Of a stretch of DNA of 64,000 nt, positions 34,581-43,331 are shown piece by piece (the first letter of the stretch is position 1; every line of letters begins with the position of its first letter). Location of the stretch: assembly GCA_035561515.1 (NCBI GenBank), contig DATMXP010000023.1, positions 1-64,000 on the forward strand, given 5' to 3'. The DNA is from Terriglobales bacterium. Lineage in GTDB: Bacteria > Acidobacteriota > Terriglobia > Terriglobales > Acidobacteriaceae. Under the pieces are notes generated by a model that searched no databases, was not told the origin of the DNA, and worked only from the letters and a program-made list of their open reading frames with translations. The position numbers and the translations under genes are program-made.

Positions 34581-34586
34581 AGAATC

Positions 34587-34829
34587 ATGCCGAAGAAAAA
34601 GGTCGTCAGCCTGCGTTGTCCAACGTGCAGCAAGCTCGTGCTGCGCGATGAGCCTGACTTCCCTTTCTGCAGCGATCGGTGCCGGCTGATCGACCTCGGC
34701 AAGTGGGCGAGTGGAGGTTACGTGATCTCCAGTCCCATCACCGATCCTGAAGACATCGAACGCGTCGAAAAGACGCATGAGGAACAGCATCGCAAGAGCT
34801 TCGACAAACATGGACGCCACATCAACTGA
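34587..34829 (+). CDS. yacG: DNA gyrase inhibitor YacG-like zinc protein
   Basis: An 80-residue zinc-ribbon protein with C11-x2-C14 and C28-x3-C32, the exact YacG pattern, followed by RLIDLGKWASGGYVI. YacG binds GyrB and inhibits gyrase in E. coli; its role elsewhere is less clear. The C-terminus is a charged helix. The gene overlaps pgpA by 20 bases. It is read from a likely leaderless promoter and starts a unit separate from the pilus genes just upstream. Confidence 0.87.
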   Translation: MPKKKVVSLRCPTCSKLVLRDEPDFPFCSDRCRLIDLGKWASGGYVISSPITDPEDIERVEKTHEEQHRKSFDKHGRHIN

Positions 34830-35316
34830 GCCGGCGACATCAAAGCCGCCACTCTGGGCCACAACAATCGCCACGTTTATCGGGACTGGTTATGGAAAAC
34901 CCGGTCCTGGAACTTGGGCGTCGGTAGCGACTGTTCTCCTTTGGGCGGCGTTCGCTCCTCACGTCAGCCAGCACCAACTCCTGTGGACTGCCGTGGCAGT
35001 ATCCGCGTTCGTCACTCTCATCGGAATCCCGGCTGCAACCGTTTACTCGCGTGCCGTCGGTTCAGGTGATCCCTGCCAGGTTGTGATCGACGAAGTCGCC
35101 GGACAGATGATCGCCCTCATCGGTGCGCCGTTGAATTGGAAGTGCCTTGTCGCGGGACTTATACTTTTTCGTGTCTTCGACATTACGAAGCCCTTCCCGC
35201 TGCGCCGCTTTGAAAAGCTGCCTGAAGGTATCGGCATCATGATGGACGACGTGGGTGCGGGCCTTTACGCTCTCGCCGTTATGCAAATTTTGCTGTACAT
35301 CGGTTTCTTGAAATAG
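34810..35316 (+). CDS. pgpA: phosphatidylglycerophosphatase A
   Basis: A 168-residue inner-membrane phosphatase converting phosphatidylglycerol phosphate to phosphatidylglycerol. It has the family motif GTGYGKPGPGTWAS near residues 24-37, the acidic VVIDEVAGQMIAL (about 93-105) that provides metal ligands, and three or four membrane helices. The ATG at 34810 is chosen over one 33 nt upstream because the conserved region starts soon after it. The reading frame overlaps the yacG end. It pairs functionally with plsY and gpsA, 4 kb downstream in phospholipid synthesis. Confidence 0.88.
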   Translation: MDATSTEPATSKPPLWATTIATFIGTGYGKPGPGTWASVATVLLWAAFAPHVSQHQLLWTAVAVSAFVTLIGIPAATVYSRAVGSGDPCQVVIDEVAGQMIALIGAPLNWKCLVAGLILFRVFDITKPFPLRRFEKLPEGIGIMMDDVGAGLYALAVMQILLYIGFLK

Positions 35317-35318
35317 GA

Positions 35319-36383
35319 ATGGGGATCTCGAACCACTTGCTGGGAAAGAAGAACGTCAACGGATATCCACACATCGACACCGTCGAGCCGGCTGCCGGCC
35401 TCGTGGGAGGCGAAGTTCGCATCCATGGAAGCAGCTTGAGCGCTCCCGAGTTGCGGCGTCCGCGCGTGCGCTTCAACGAAGTCGACGGGCCTGTAGTTGT
35501 GAGCACCAACCGCTTCGTCATCGCGCGCGTTCCCGAAGGCGCCACTTCCGGTCCCCTGACGGTAACCACCACCGGCGAACCCAGTAATGCGCAGGAGTTC
35601 CGGGTCGGGTCCACGGTAGCCGAAAATCTTCACCCAGTTACAAATCCTGCAATCGATTCGGAAGGCAATCTCTACGTCACCTTCTCCGGTTCTCGTGGCC
35701 AGAAAGTACCGGTCGCGATCTTCCGCATCGACACCAACTTCGTCGTGAAGCCGTACATCACCGAAATGATGAATGCGACGGCTATCGCCTTTGATAACGA
35801 CGGCCAGATGTATGTCTCGTCGCGTTTCGACGGGACCGTGTATCGTGTCGCGCGCAACGGGACGATGGCGGCTTACGCCGAGGGCATGGGGATCGCCACC
35901 GGCATAGCCTTTGACGCCGAGCAGAATCTCTATGTCGGTGATCGCAGCGGAACGATTTTTAAGATAGGCCGCAACAAGGAGATTTTTGTCTTCGCCCTGC
36001 TCGAGCCCAGCGTATCGGCGTACCATCTGGCTTTTTCACCCGATGGCGATCTCTACGTTACCGGTCCGACCGTCTCCAGTGTCGATGTGGTGCATCGCAT
36101 CAGACCGAACGGAGATGTCTCCATCTTCTTCAAAGGGCTGGGCCGCCCACAGGGTATCGCATTTGATGTTGACGGCAATCTGTACGTCGCCGCTTCGTAC
36201 TCAGGACGCCGCGGTATCGTTCGTCTCACGCCCGATGCGCAACCCTCAATGGCAATAGCCGGACAGGGACTCGTCGGCCTCGCTTTTGCTCCCGGAAGAA
36301 CGGTGTTCCTCGCCAGCAACACCGCCATCCATCGCCTCACGTGGGATGTGCAAGGAAAAGTCCTGAGCACTCCGGAATTCTAG
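35319..36383 (+). CDS. IPT/TIG domain plus NHL-type beta-propeller protein
   Basis: A 354-residue protein. An IPT/TIG immunoglobulin-like domain (about 16-88; DTVEPAAGLVGGEVRIHGSS) is followed by a six-bladed beta-propeller of NHL/SMP-30 type (about 95-350). The blades repeat a SEGNLYVTFSG, DGQMYVSSRFDG, AEQNLYVGDRSG, DGDLYVTGP, DGNLYVAAS pattern. No signal peptide is visible, although such proteins are usually exported. It might be a lactonase-like enzyme or a binding platform. It begins 2 nt after the pgpA stop, so is likely co-transcribed. Confidence 0.82.
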   Translation: MGISNHLLGKKNVNGYPHIDTVEPAAGLVGGEVRIHGSSLSAPELRRPRVRFNEVDGPVVVSTNRFVIARVPEGATSGPLTVTTTGEPSNAQEFRVGSTVAENLHPVTNPAIDSEGNLYVTFSGSRGQKVPVAIFRIDTNFVVKPYITEMMNATAIAFDNDGQMYVSSRFDGTVYRVARNGTMAAYAEGMGIATGIAFDAEQNLYVGDRSGTIFKIGRNKEIFVFALLEPSVSAYHLAFSPDGDLYVTGPTVSSVDVVHRIRPNGDVSIFFKGLGRPQGIAFDVDGNLYVAASYSGRRGIVRLTPDAQPSMAIAGQGLVGLAFAPGRTVFLASNTAIHRLTWDVQGKVLSTPEF

Positions 36384-36436
36384 CTCTCATTTTCGAAACT
36401 TATCGACGGCTTCCTGCGTCTAGTTAGTTAGGGGAA

Positions 36437-36458
36437 CACCAACAATCTCCTGTTGGTG
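36437..36458 (+). promoter_or_regulatory. 5' leader hairpin
   Basis: CACCAAC (36437-36443) and GTTGGTG (36452-36458) make a perfect 7-bp stem, 22 nt before the ATG of the small secreted protein and ahead of its CTGGAG ribosome site. Confidence 0.5.
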
Positions 36459-36480
36459 CTGGGGCTTCTGGAGAATCAAC

Positions 36481-36861
36481 ATGAAAATCTACAGGAGCAT
36501 TTTGTTCTTCTGCCTTGTCACATTCCTGTCCACAGTTCTTGCCTTTGCTGCGGACAAGCAGGATTACACCAACCATGCAAGTATCACCTTCGACCGTCCG
36601 ATAACCATCGGCAACACCCAACTCCAACCACAAACCTATACGCTGCGCTGGAATGACACTGGAAACACAACCGATGTTCATTTCTTTGATGGACACAAAG
36701 AAGTCGCCTCTGCCCCTGCCCACATCAACAAGGTGAACAAGAGCCAGGAAGATGGCTTCACCTTGGATAACGTTGCAACCAAACCACAACTCGAGAACGT
36801 TTTTTCAAAACACGAAACACTGGTTTTCAAGGGCGTCTCGGGCTCAAACTCCGGAATGTGA
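36481..36861 (+). CDS. small secreted protein of unknown function
   Basis: A 126-residue exported protein: signal peptide 1-23 (ends LAFAA) and a compact beta-rich domain with the pattern ASITFDRPITIGNTQLQPQT then YTLRWNDTGN and HFFDGHKEVASAPA. The domain looks like a small beta-sandwich with one exposed loop. I recognise it only as the kind of short periplasmic protein frequent in Acidobacteriota. It has CTGGAG 8 nt before the ATG, a leader hairpin and its own terminator, so it is an independent, possibly well expressed gene. Confidence 0.75.
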   Translation: MKIYRSILFFCLVTFLSTVLAFAADKQDYTNHASITFDRPITIGNTQLQPQTYTLRWNDTGNTTDVHFFDGHKEVASAPAHINKVNKSQEDGFTLDNVATKPQLENVFSKHETLVFKGVSGSNSGM

Positions 36862-36882
36862 ACCACACCTGGTTCGCATTCG

Positions 36883-36911
36883 GGCGCGGGTTGAACCGCG
36901 CCTTTCTTCTA
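36883..36911 (+). terminator. rho-independent terminator
   Basis: GGCGCGG (36883-36889) pairs with CCGCGCC (36896-36902), with a 6-nt loop and a TTTCTTC tract, 21 nt after the small secreted protein. Confidence 0.85.
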
Positions 36912-36947
36912 CCTTGAAGCACTACACGGTTTTACTTACCCGGATGC

Positions 36948-36953
36948 TATCCT
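36948..36953 (+). promoter_or_regulatory. -10 box placed for leaderless cinA mRNA
   Basis: TATCCT lies 6 nt before the GTG start of cinA with no Shine-Dalgarno sequence. It follows the terminator of the previous gene, so a promoter is needed here. Confidence 0.4.
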
Positions 36954-36959
36954 CTTAGC

Positions 36960-38207
36960 GTGATCGCCGAGATTATCGCTATCGGATCGGAACTTCTCGA
37001 CCCGTATCACCAGGACACCAACTCTCTTTACCTCACCGAGAAGTTGAACCTTCTCGGCGTTGTTGTTGCATTTAAAACAGTTGTTGGCGATAACGCGCAG
37101 CACCTCACAGATGTCGCCCGCACCGCGATCGGGCGTTCCGACATCGTCATCTTCATGGGTGGACTCGGCCCCACCGAAGATGACCTCACCCGCGAATGCG
37201 TTGCCGCCGCCCTGGGCCGCCAACTCCATCGCGACCCTACGCTCATCGCCGAACTCTACGCCTGGTTCGCATCTCGCCGTCGACGCATGGCCACGAACAA
37301 TGAACAACAGGCGGACGTGATCGAGGGCGCCATTGTTCTTCGGAACTCCCGCGGAACCGCGCCCGGCCAGTATCTTGAAATTGAGGTCGAAGGCCGCCCG
37401 AAGTACATCATGCTGCTTCCCGGACCTCCCTACGAAATAAAACCAATGTTCGAGGAACAGTGCTTCCCTCGCCTCAAAGAGAAACTACCGCCGGCTTTCA
37501 TCGCCACGCGTCGGCTTCGCGTCGCCATGATGGGCGAATCCGACTGCGACATGCGCATCGCCCCCATCTACAAAACGGCCGAGGGCGTGGAGACGACCAT
37601 CCTTGCCGGCGCGGGAGAAATCAATCTGCATCTTCGCGCACGGTCCGACAACCTTGAGCATGCAGAACAACTGGTCGAGGATCTTGCCGGCAAACTCGAG
37701 GACGAACTCGGTGACGCCGTTTACTCGCGCGGCGAATCGCTCGAAGAGATCGTCGGCTACTACCTTCAGCTCCGGAACGCCACTCTCGCGGTCGCCGAAT
37801 CCTGCACCGGGGGCATGCTCGGTCGCCGAATCACGTCTGTCAGCGGAAGCTCTCGCTATTTCCTCGGTGGAGCGATCGTTTACTCCAATGAATTCAAGAC
37901 GCTCTTTGCCAACGTGCCGCCCATGATGATCGCGGAACACGGTGCCGTCAGCGAGCAGGTCGCGCTCGCACTTGCCGAAGGCATCCGCGATGAAACCCGC
38001 GCCAGCATCGGCCTGGCGATCACTGGCGTTGCAGGTCCTGCGGGTGGCACCGAAGACAAACCTGTTGGCTTGGTTTATCTCGCCCTAGCCGACGCAAACG
38101 GAACTGAAGTGCTGAAGCGTCAGTTCCCCGGCGACCGCGAACGAATCCGCACCTTTGCGACGCAGCAGGCACTCGACATGCTACGTCGACGACTCATGGA
38201 AGCCTAA
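36960..38207 (+). CDS. cinA: CinA family protein (competence-damage/NMN deamidase)
   Basis: A 415-residue two-domain enzyme. The N-terminal COG1058/MoCF-like domain (about 1-170; AEIIAIGSELLDPYHQDTNS, FMGGLGPTEDDLTRE) hydrolyses ADP-ribose-type molecules in relatives. The C-terminal CinA amidase domain (about 255-412; LAVAESCTGGMLGRRIT, AITGVAGPAGGTEDKPVG) converts nicotinamide mononucleotide to nicotinate mononucleotide in pyridine recycling. Both domains look intact. It begins a four-gene run with thpR, plsY and gpsA; the thpR ATG lies 4 nt after the stop. Confidence 0.92.
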   Translation: MIAEIIAIGSELLDPYHQDTNSLYLTEKLNLLGVVVAFKTVVGDNAQHLTDVARTAIGRSDIVIFMGGLGPTEDDLTRECVAAALGRQLHRDPTLIAELYAWFASRRRRMATNNEQQADVIEGAIVLRNSRGTAPGQYLEIEVEGRPKYIMLLPGPPYEIKPMFEEQCFPRLKEKLPPAFIATRRLRVAMMGESDCDMRIAPIYKTAEGVETTILAGAGEINLHLRARSDNLEHAEQLVEDLAGKLEDELGDAVYSRGESLEEIVGYYLQLRNATLAVAESCTGGMLGRRITSVSGSSRYFLGGAIVYSNEFKTLFANVPPMMIAEHGAVSEQVALALAEGIRDETRASIGLAITGVAGPAGGTEDKPVGLVYLALADANGTEVLKRQFPGDRERIRTFATQQALDMLRRRLMEA

Positions 38208-38211
38208 TCGT

Positions 38212-38793
38212 ATGCGCCTCTTCGTCGGACTCGACATCCCGGAAGCGATTCGCACCGCAATTGCCAACTACGTCGATGAACTCCGTCGCGTCGCACCCGA
38301 TGCGAAGTGGGTCCGTCCCGAGAGCTACCACGTGACGTTGAAGTTCATCGGGGAATGGCGTCGTGATGTGCGTGAGGTCACCTCCGAACTCGATCAGATT
38401 GAGGCACCATCGCTCGACGTGTCGTTCCGCAATTGCGGATTCTTCCCGAACGCGAAGGCACCGCGCGTGTTCTGGATCGGCATCGCGGCCGACTCAAAGC
38501 TTCCGTCCCTTGCCGTACAAGTCGACCGGGCCTGCTCCGCGTTTGGAATCGAATCGGAAGACCGCGAGTATTCTCCGCACCTTACTCTCGCCCGGTCTGG
38601 TTCCGGTTCGCCTCGTCCAAAGCGCCATGAACCATTGGCTGCATCCATGAAGCGCCTCGCCGAAAGAATCGCGGGAATCCAAGCACCCGATTTTGGTACC
38701 ATGCACGCGACAGAATTCTTTCTATACGAAAGCAAGTTGTCGCCCGGCGGAGCGAAGTACATCAAGCTGAAGTCGTTCCGGTTGGGCGATTAG
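38212..38793 (+). CDS. thpR: RNA 2',3'-cyclic phosphodiesterase
   Basis: A 193-residue 2H phosphoesterase of the LigT/ThpR type, which opens 2',3'-cyclic phosphates on RNA. Both catalytic HxT motifs are present: H40-V-T42 in YHVTLKFIGEW and H123-L-T125 in SPHLTLARSG. The opening MRLFVGLDIPEAIR is typical, and the ATG at 38212 is chosen because it begins this strand; the frame extends into cinA. It is often found beside cinA in other bacteria, which supports the call. Confidence 0.9.
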   Translation: MRLFVGLDIPEAIRTAIANYVDELRRVAPDAKWVRPESYHVTLKFIGEWRRDVREVTSELDQIEAPSLDVSFRNCGFFPNAKAPRVFWIGIAADSKLPSLAVQVDRACSAFGIESEDREYSPHLTLARSGSGSPRPKRHEPLAASMKRLAERIAGIQAPDFGTMHATEFFLYESKLSPGGAKYIKLKSFRLGD

Positions 38794-38819
38794 TCGTCGA
38801 TCATTAGTCGTTCGCAAAT

Positions 38820-39491
38820 ATGCAAACATACGTAATCGTCGCGATCATCGCGTACCTTCTCGGCTCCATTCCCTTCGGATACATCCTCGTCCGCCTCTTC
38901 CGCAAACAAGACGTTCGAACGATTGGCAGTGGCAACATCGGTGCGACGAACGTCGCCCGCTCCGGAGCCAAAGGTTTGGGAATAGCGACGCTGATCCTCG
39001 ACGCGGCGAAAGGGTATGCAGCAGTCGCATTGGCGAGACTATTGGTTTATCGAATGCCCCCAGCCGGTCTTCATTTGGACTACACGGCTGCCTGGCTTGA
39101 GGCGGCATTTTGGGCCGCCGCCCTTGCCGCCATCTTCGCCATCCTCGGCCACATGTTCCCGATCTGGTTGAAGTTCAAGGGCGGGAAGGGCGTTGCGACA
39201 GGAGTGGGTGTCTTCCTTGCTATTGCCCCCAAGGCCGTCGGATTGGTTCTCGTCATCTTCTTGGTGATCGTCTGGTTTTCGCGATACGTTTCTCTTGGAT
39301 CTATTATCGCCACCGCTGCATTTCCAGTACTGGCCTGGGTCCTGTACAGAGACTCAAAGGCTCCAATAGTCTTCATTGCTGCCGCGTTCGGTGCCTTCCT
39401 AATCATCGCCAAGCATCACCAGAACATCCGCCGCTTACTCGCCGGAACCGAACACCGTCTAGGTGAAAAGAAAACCGAGGTGCGCGCATGA
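38820..39491 (+). CDS. plsY: glycerol-3-phosphate acyltransferase PlsY
   Basis: A 223-residue inner-membrane enzyme that transfers acyl groups from acyl-phosphate to glycerol 3-phosphate, the first step of phospholipid synthesis. It has five to six membrane helices and the three family motifs: GSGNIGATNVARSGAKG (about 39-55), GHMFPIWLKFKGGKGVATG (about 114-132) and the late HHQNIRRLLAGTE. The stop overlaps the gpsA start by 4 bases (ATGA), coupling acyltransferase with glycerol 3-phosphate supply. Confidence 0.95.
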   Translation: MQTYVIVAIIAYLLGSIPFGYILVRLFRKQDVRTIGSGNIGATNVARSGAKGLGIATLILDAAKGYAAVALARLLVYRMPPAGLHLDYTAAWLEAAFWAAALAAIFAILGHMFPIWLKFKGGKGVATGVGVFLAIAPKAVGLVLVIFLVIVWFSRYVSLGSIIATAAFPVLAWVLYRDSKAPIVFIAAAFGAFLIIAKHHQNIRRLLAGTEHRLGEKKTEVRA

Positions 39492-40519
39492 GTAACATCG
39501 CTGTGATCGGAGCCGGTGCCTGGGGTACCGCTTTAGCCGTTGCGCTTGCGCGTCAGCATCGCCACAACGTCACGCTGTGGGCCTTCGAGAAGGAGGTCTC
39601 TGAATCTGTCCGGCAGCGTGGGATCAACGAAATGTTTCTGCCGGGCCAGACGCTTCCCATCGAAATCCAGGTCACCAACAGCCTGGAAGAAGCTCTGCGC
39701 AATCAGCAGATGGTTGTGAGCGTAATGCCGTCACACCACACGCGACGCGTGTTCAAGAACATGGCGCCATTCCTGCACCGCGAAATGATTTTCGTATCTG
39801 CCACTAAGGGCGTCGAGAACGAGACCCTGCTGCGCATGAGCGAAGTCATCCGCGAGGTGATTGCCGAAAAAGGCTGGAATCCCCGCATCGGCGCGATTAG
39901 CGGTCCATCATTTGCCAAGGAAGTCGCCAAGGGCGATCCGACGGCTATCACGGTTGCCTCCAAAGACGCCGACCTCGCCGCGCTGGTACAGCGCGAATTC
40001 AGCGACCATACCTTCCGCATTTACACCAACGACGACATTATTGGCGTGGAGCTCGGTGGAGCGCTGAAGAACGTAATTGCCATCGCCGCCGGTGTCTGCG
40101 ACGGACTCGGCCTTGGCCACAACACCATCGCCGCGCTCATCACGCGAGGCCTCGCCGAGATCGCCCGCCTTGCCGTCGCTTGCGGCGCTCGCCAGGTGAC
40201 CATGGCGGGACTAGCGGGCATGGGTGACCTCGTCCTCACCTGCACCGGGGGCCTTTCCCGCAACCGCACCGTCGGCGTCGAACTTGGCAAGGGACGCAAG
40301 CTGGACGAGATCATCGCCGGAATGCACGGCATGGTCGCGGAAGGCGTGCTCACCACAAATGCTGCCGTTGGCCTCGCGAAGAAAATGAACGTAGAGATGC
40401 CCATCACAGAGCAGATGTACGCCATTCTGCACGACGGAAAATCACCGAAGGAATCGATGCGCGAACTCATGACGCGCCGCGGCACCAGTGAAGTGAAACT
40501 GCTCACTGCCGACCAATAA
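39488..40519 (+). CDS. gpsA: glycerol-3-phosphate dehydrogenase [NAD(P)+]
   Basis: A 343-residue cytosolic enzyme reducing dihydroxyacetone phosphate to glycerol 3-phosphate. The Rossmann motif GAGAWGTALA is at residues 7-16. The catalytic Lys lies in VELGGALKNVIAIAAG (about 185-200), and ISGPSFAKEVAKGDPTAI plus the MAGLAGMGDLVLTCTG segment complete the family pattern. Translationally coupled to plsY. A GC-rich hairpin after the stop ends the unit. Confidence 0.96.
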   Translation: MSNIAVIGAGAWGTALAVALARQHRHNVTLWAFEKEVSESVRQRGINEMFLPGQTLPIEIQVTNSLEEALRNQQMVVSVMPSHHTRRVFKNMAPFLHREMIFVSATKGVENETLLRMSEVIREVIAEKGWNPRIGAISGPSFAKEVAKGDPTAITVASKDADLAALVQREFSDHTFRIYTNDDIIGVELGGALKNVIAIAAGVCDGLGLGHNTIAALITRGLAEIARLAVACGARQVTMAGLAGMGDLVLTCTGGLSRNRTVGVELGKGRKLDEIIAGMHGMVAEGVLTTNAAVGLAKKMNVEMPITEQMYAILHDGKSPKESMRELMTRRGTSEVKLLTADQ

Positions 40520-40522
40520 AGA

Positions 40523-40559
40523 ACGGCGGCCCGCAGGCCGCCGTATTCACTTCCTTTTT
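40523..40559. terminator. hairpin between convergent gpsA and the BON lipoprotein gene
   Basis: A perfect CGGCGGCC/GGCCGCCG stem (40524-40531 with 40536-40543) encloses a 4-nt loop. A T-run follows after 12 nt on the plus strand, so termination probably serves gpsA; symmetry allows use from both sides. Confidence 0.65.
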
Positions 40560-40560
40560 G

Positions 40561-41625
40561 TTATTCGCTTTCAGAACCAGTGCGGTCGGTCAGCACCGGA
40601 CGATCACCGCGAACTGCACCCGGCGTAACCGTTAACGGATTCGTCAGGCGGAAGTTCATTACCGTTTCGGAAGGCAGCCGAATCTGCTGTCCCTTCGTTA
40701 CGGCCTGCGCGCCGGTTCCAGCGCCTGCGCCGATTACGGACCCGATCGCTGCGCCCTTCCCGCCGCCGGCAATTGCGCCGATGATCGCGCCCACCGCTGC
40801 GCCACCGCCGACCTTAGCCGCGGTGTTCTTGCCACGGGCCGCGCCTTCACGTCGCCACTCTTCGGTCCGGACTTCGTAGTTCTTGCCGCCCATCGAAACG
40901 TTCGTCAGTTCGACTGCCAGCACCGACTTCCCGCTGAAGTGACCTGCATCCTTCACATCGACAATGCGGCCCATCACGTCCGCTCCGGAAGGAATCGCCA
41001 ACTGGTCACCAACGGTGATCGAGTGCGCCAGCGTTCCGCGGAAGCGGTCGCCAACCTGGTTCTTTTCGCTGTCGAGCGGATCGAGCAGGCGGATGGAAAT
41101 CTCCGTTCCGTCCGGAATAGTGACCGTGGTCGGCTTGGGCTTGGCGGCTGGCATCGCCGAAGACGCTGTCGCCGGAACTGTGGTCACCGGAGTCGAAGGC
41201 GGAGCATAGTCGTTGTTTCCGCGGTTCCCGCGAGAGCCCGCGGTGTAACTGGACGACTTACGCGCGGAGCTTTTCGCCTGCTTCACAGGCTCCTGTTGCT
41301 CCACTACTGGTTCCTGCATCGGCGGTGCCGCCGCTGCTGCTACCGTGAGATTGTTCACAACCGTACGTACACCAGCGATTTGGCTGGCATCATTCCCTGC
41401 TGCAACCCGTTCCATTTCGCTCGAGACCTGGCCCGCCAGTGTCACCACGCCGTCCTGCGACTGGACGGAAATAGTCTTGGTGGCGATGTTGGGGTCGGCC
41501 TGGATCTTCGTCGCTACTTCACCGATGATCTGGCTGTCGCTGGGCTTCTTCGAACACCCAATGGCCAGAGCCATGATCACCAGTAAGCTCAAGAACACAA
41601 CCATCAGCGAACGATTCGCCTTCAT
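40561..41625 (-). CDS. lipoprotein with BON domain and glycine zipper
   Basis: A 354-residue envelope lipoprotein. Signal peptide with lipobox LAIGC (Cys24), a BON domain (about 28-95; DSQIIGEVATKIQADPNI, QDGVVTLAGQVSS), a low-complexity linker, a beta domain from IPDGTEISIRL (about 180-265) and a glycine zipper (about 285-325; GAIIGAIAGGGKGAAIGS) with a short C-terminal domain. BON domains bind phospholipid or peptidoglycan. The ATG at 41625 is preferred, with GAGGAG 9 nt upstream; an ATG 33 nt earlier is in frame but unsupported. Paralogue of the protein at 3433-4011. Confidence 0.85.
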   Translation of the reverse strand: MKANRSLMVVFLSLLVIMALAIGCSKKPSDSQIIGEVATKIQADPNIATKTISVQSQDGVVTLAGQVSSEMERVAAGNDASQIAGVRTVVNNLTVAAAAAPPMQEPVVEQQEPVKQAKSSARKSSSYTAGSRGNRGNNDYAPPSTPVTTVPATASSAMPAAKPKPTTVTIPDGTEISIRLLDPLDSEKNQVGDRFRGTLAHSITVGDQLAIPSGADVMGRIVDVKDAGHFSGKSVLAVELTNVSMGGKNYEVRTEEWRREGAARGKNTAAKVGGGAAVGAIIGAIAGGGKGAAIGSVIGAGAGTGAQAVTKGQQIRLPSETVMNFRLTNPLTVTPGAVRGDRPVLTDRTGSESE

Positions 41626-41804
41626 ACATTTCTCCTCTTCAGGGTTCCTGTCTCGCATTCCGTGCAGAGTACCTGCTCGCTATATCCTGAAATTCTGCTA
41701 ACTGTGTTAACCCGTAACGAAAGCATGTGGCATCAGCCGTCACGCCCTAAAACGGCCGGATTTCTACTTAGCCTGACTACCTTAACCCAAACTTGGCCGG
41801 GAAG

Positions 41805-42233
41805 TTACTGTGCAGTGTTGAGGTTCACGGTACTCAAGGGCAGGTCCCAATGGGCAAGCAGGATTTCGAATCTCCGTTGCTCCTCCTTCTTGAACGTCGC
41901 CTGATCCGGATACATCTGCCTGGCCAGGGCCTGTTCATCGAAGGGCGATCTGTCCTTGAAGACGATGGTTACGCGATAGTCCCACCGCGCGTCCTCGGTC
42001 ATATGATTTTCGGGAGCTTCCATTTTTACGGACGCAATCCTGCCCATCTCGATTTGCTTCTTCAGGATCGGATAGTGGTTTTTCTTAAACAGTTCCAGAA
42101 ACTCCTGCTGATGTCCCCACTGGACCTTGTAGTAGTACTCGACCACCGTCGGTTGAGGGGTTGCTGGCGTCTGGGCCTGGGCTCCGAGTCCGATGAGCAA
42201 TACCGAAAACAGCAAGAGAAACACTCTCCGCAT
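41805..42233 (-). CDS. secreted protein of unknown function, 142 aa
   Basis: Signal peptide at residues 1-21 (ends GAQAQ), then an alpha/beta domain: YYYKVQWGHQQEFLELFKKN, a ferredoxin-like strand-helix pattern, and DARWDYRVTIVFKDRSPFDE. It resembles dimeric alpha/beta barrel (Dabb-like) proteins in strand order, without any named match. The ATG at 42233 begins the signal peptide; the frame extends 20 codons upstream into the tsaC promoter region, which is unlikely to be coding. It reads divergently from tsaC. Confidence 0.7.
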   Translation of the reverse strand: MRRVFLLLFSVLLIGLGAQAQTPATPQPTVVEYYYKVQWGHQQEFLELFKKNHYPILKKQIEMGRIASVKMEAPENHMTEDARWDYRVTIVFKDRSPFDEQALARQMYPDQATFKKEEQRRFEILLAHWDLPLSTVNLNTAQ

Positions 42234-42259
42234 GGGTCCTCCAATGTCACGGGCGAAGG

Positions 42260-42290
42260 GTGACATTCCGTGTGGCCGAGATTCTATACT
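42260..42290 (+). promoter_or_regulatory. promoter for leaderless tsaC mRNA
   Basis: GTGACA (42260-42265, one mismatch to TTGACA), a 19-nt spacer and TATACT (42285-42290) precede the GTG at 42298 by 7 nt. There is no Shine-Dalgarno sequence. Confidence 0.5.
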
Positions 42291-42297
42291 CATCGTA

Positions 42298-43239
42298 GTG
42301 GCTGGAGTATCCCAATCCGACCTGAAGCATGCGGCGGAACTGCTACGGGCGGGTAGGCTCGTGGCATTTCCGACGGAGACTGTTTACGGTCTGGGAGCGA
42401 ATGCCCTGTCCGCCGAAGCCGTAGCGCGCATCTTCGAGGCTAAGGGACGCCCACGCACCAGCCCGCTTATCGTTCACGTAGCCACGCCGGACGAAGTCAG
42501 CAGCGTTGTTTCCCATTGGCCAGAGGTCGCCCAAAGGCTCACCGCAAAATTCTGGCCAGGACCGCTGACATTGGTGTTGCCAAAGACCGAAGCCGTGCCC
42601 GACATCGTCACAGCCGGATTGCCAACGGTCGGCATTCGCATGCCGCGGCATGACATTGCCCTTGCGCTGCTGCGCGAATGCGGACTGCCGCTCGCGGCTC
42701 CGAGCGCGAATCGCTTTACCCAGGTTTCTCCGACAACAGCCGAACATGTTCGACGCAGTCTCGGAGACCGCGTCGATTTCATTCTCGACGGAGGCCCTTG
42801 CACGGTGGGGATCGAATCGACCGTGCTGTCTCTGGCCACACCGCAGCCAACGATTTTGCGTCCGGGCGGAATCTCTCGGACGGAAATCGAGTCGCTCATT
42901 GGCTCCGTTGCCGTTTCCACAGAAGCGGCTTCCGGTGCGCACGCATCTCCCGGCATGCACGCGAAACATTACAGCCCGCACACTCGGCTGTTGCTGAGCA
43001 AAGACGGCGAAGTCCCCCACGCAGGACATGGTATCTACCTGCGCCTTTTTCATGACGCTCAGCATCCGTGTGAAGCGATGTATATGCCCACCGATCCGCG
43101 CGAATACGCTGCCGCCCTCTATGGGACTCTGCATGACTTGGACGCACGCTCACTCGATTGGATCGCCGTCGAACTTCCCCCGGTCAACCATGCCTGGGAA
43201 GCCGTGCTCGATCGCTTGCGTAGGGCCGCTCACCCCTGA
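42298..43239 (+). CDS. tsaC: L-threonylcarbamoyladenylate synthase, Sua5 type
   Basis: A 313-residue enzyme making threonylcarbamoyl-AMP for the t6A37 modification of ANN-decoding tRNAs, together with TsaD/B/E. The YrdC domain (about 5-200) shows the LRAGRLVAFPTETVYGLGAN opening, KGRPRTSPLIVHV and SANRFTQVSPT. A linker and a C-terminal Sua5 Rossmann-like domain (about 225-313, beginning near SPGMHAKHYSP) distinguish it from short TsaC. The GTG at 42298 is taken as start because of promoter position and where similarity begins; the frame opens 35 codons earlier over the opposite gene's signal sequence. Confidence 0.9.
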   Translation: MAGVSQSDLKHAAELLRAGRLVAFPTETVYGLGANALSAEAVARIFEAKGRPRTSPLIVHVATPDEVSSVVSHWPEVAQRLTAKFWPGPLTLVLPKTEAVPDIVTAGLPTVGIRMPRHDIALALLRECGLPLAAPSANRFTQVSPTTAEHVRRSLGDRVDFILDGGPCTVGIESTVLSLATPQPTILRPGGISRTEIESLIGSVAVSTEAASGAHASPGMHAKHYSPHTRLLLSKDGEVPHAGHGIYLRLFHDAQHPCEAMYMPTDPREYAAALYGTLHDLDARSLDWIAVELPPVNHAWEAVLDRLRRAAHP

Positions 43240-43331
43240 AACTGAAACACCTCGCCGCCGCGCACGGCTGCGAAGCGTAGCTCGCCTCGTGGTAATCTCA
43301 AAGAACCAATTCAGGAGCATTGCACCACTGT

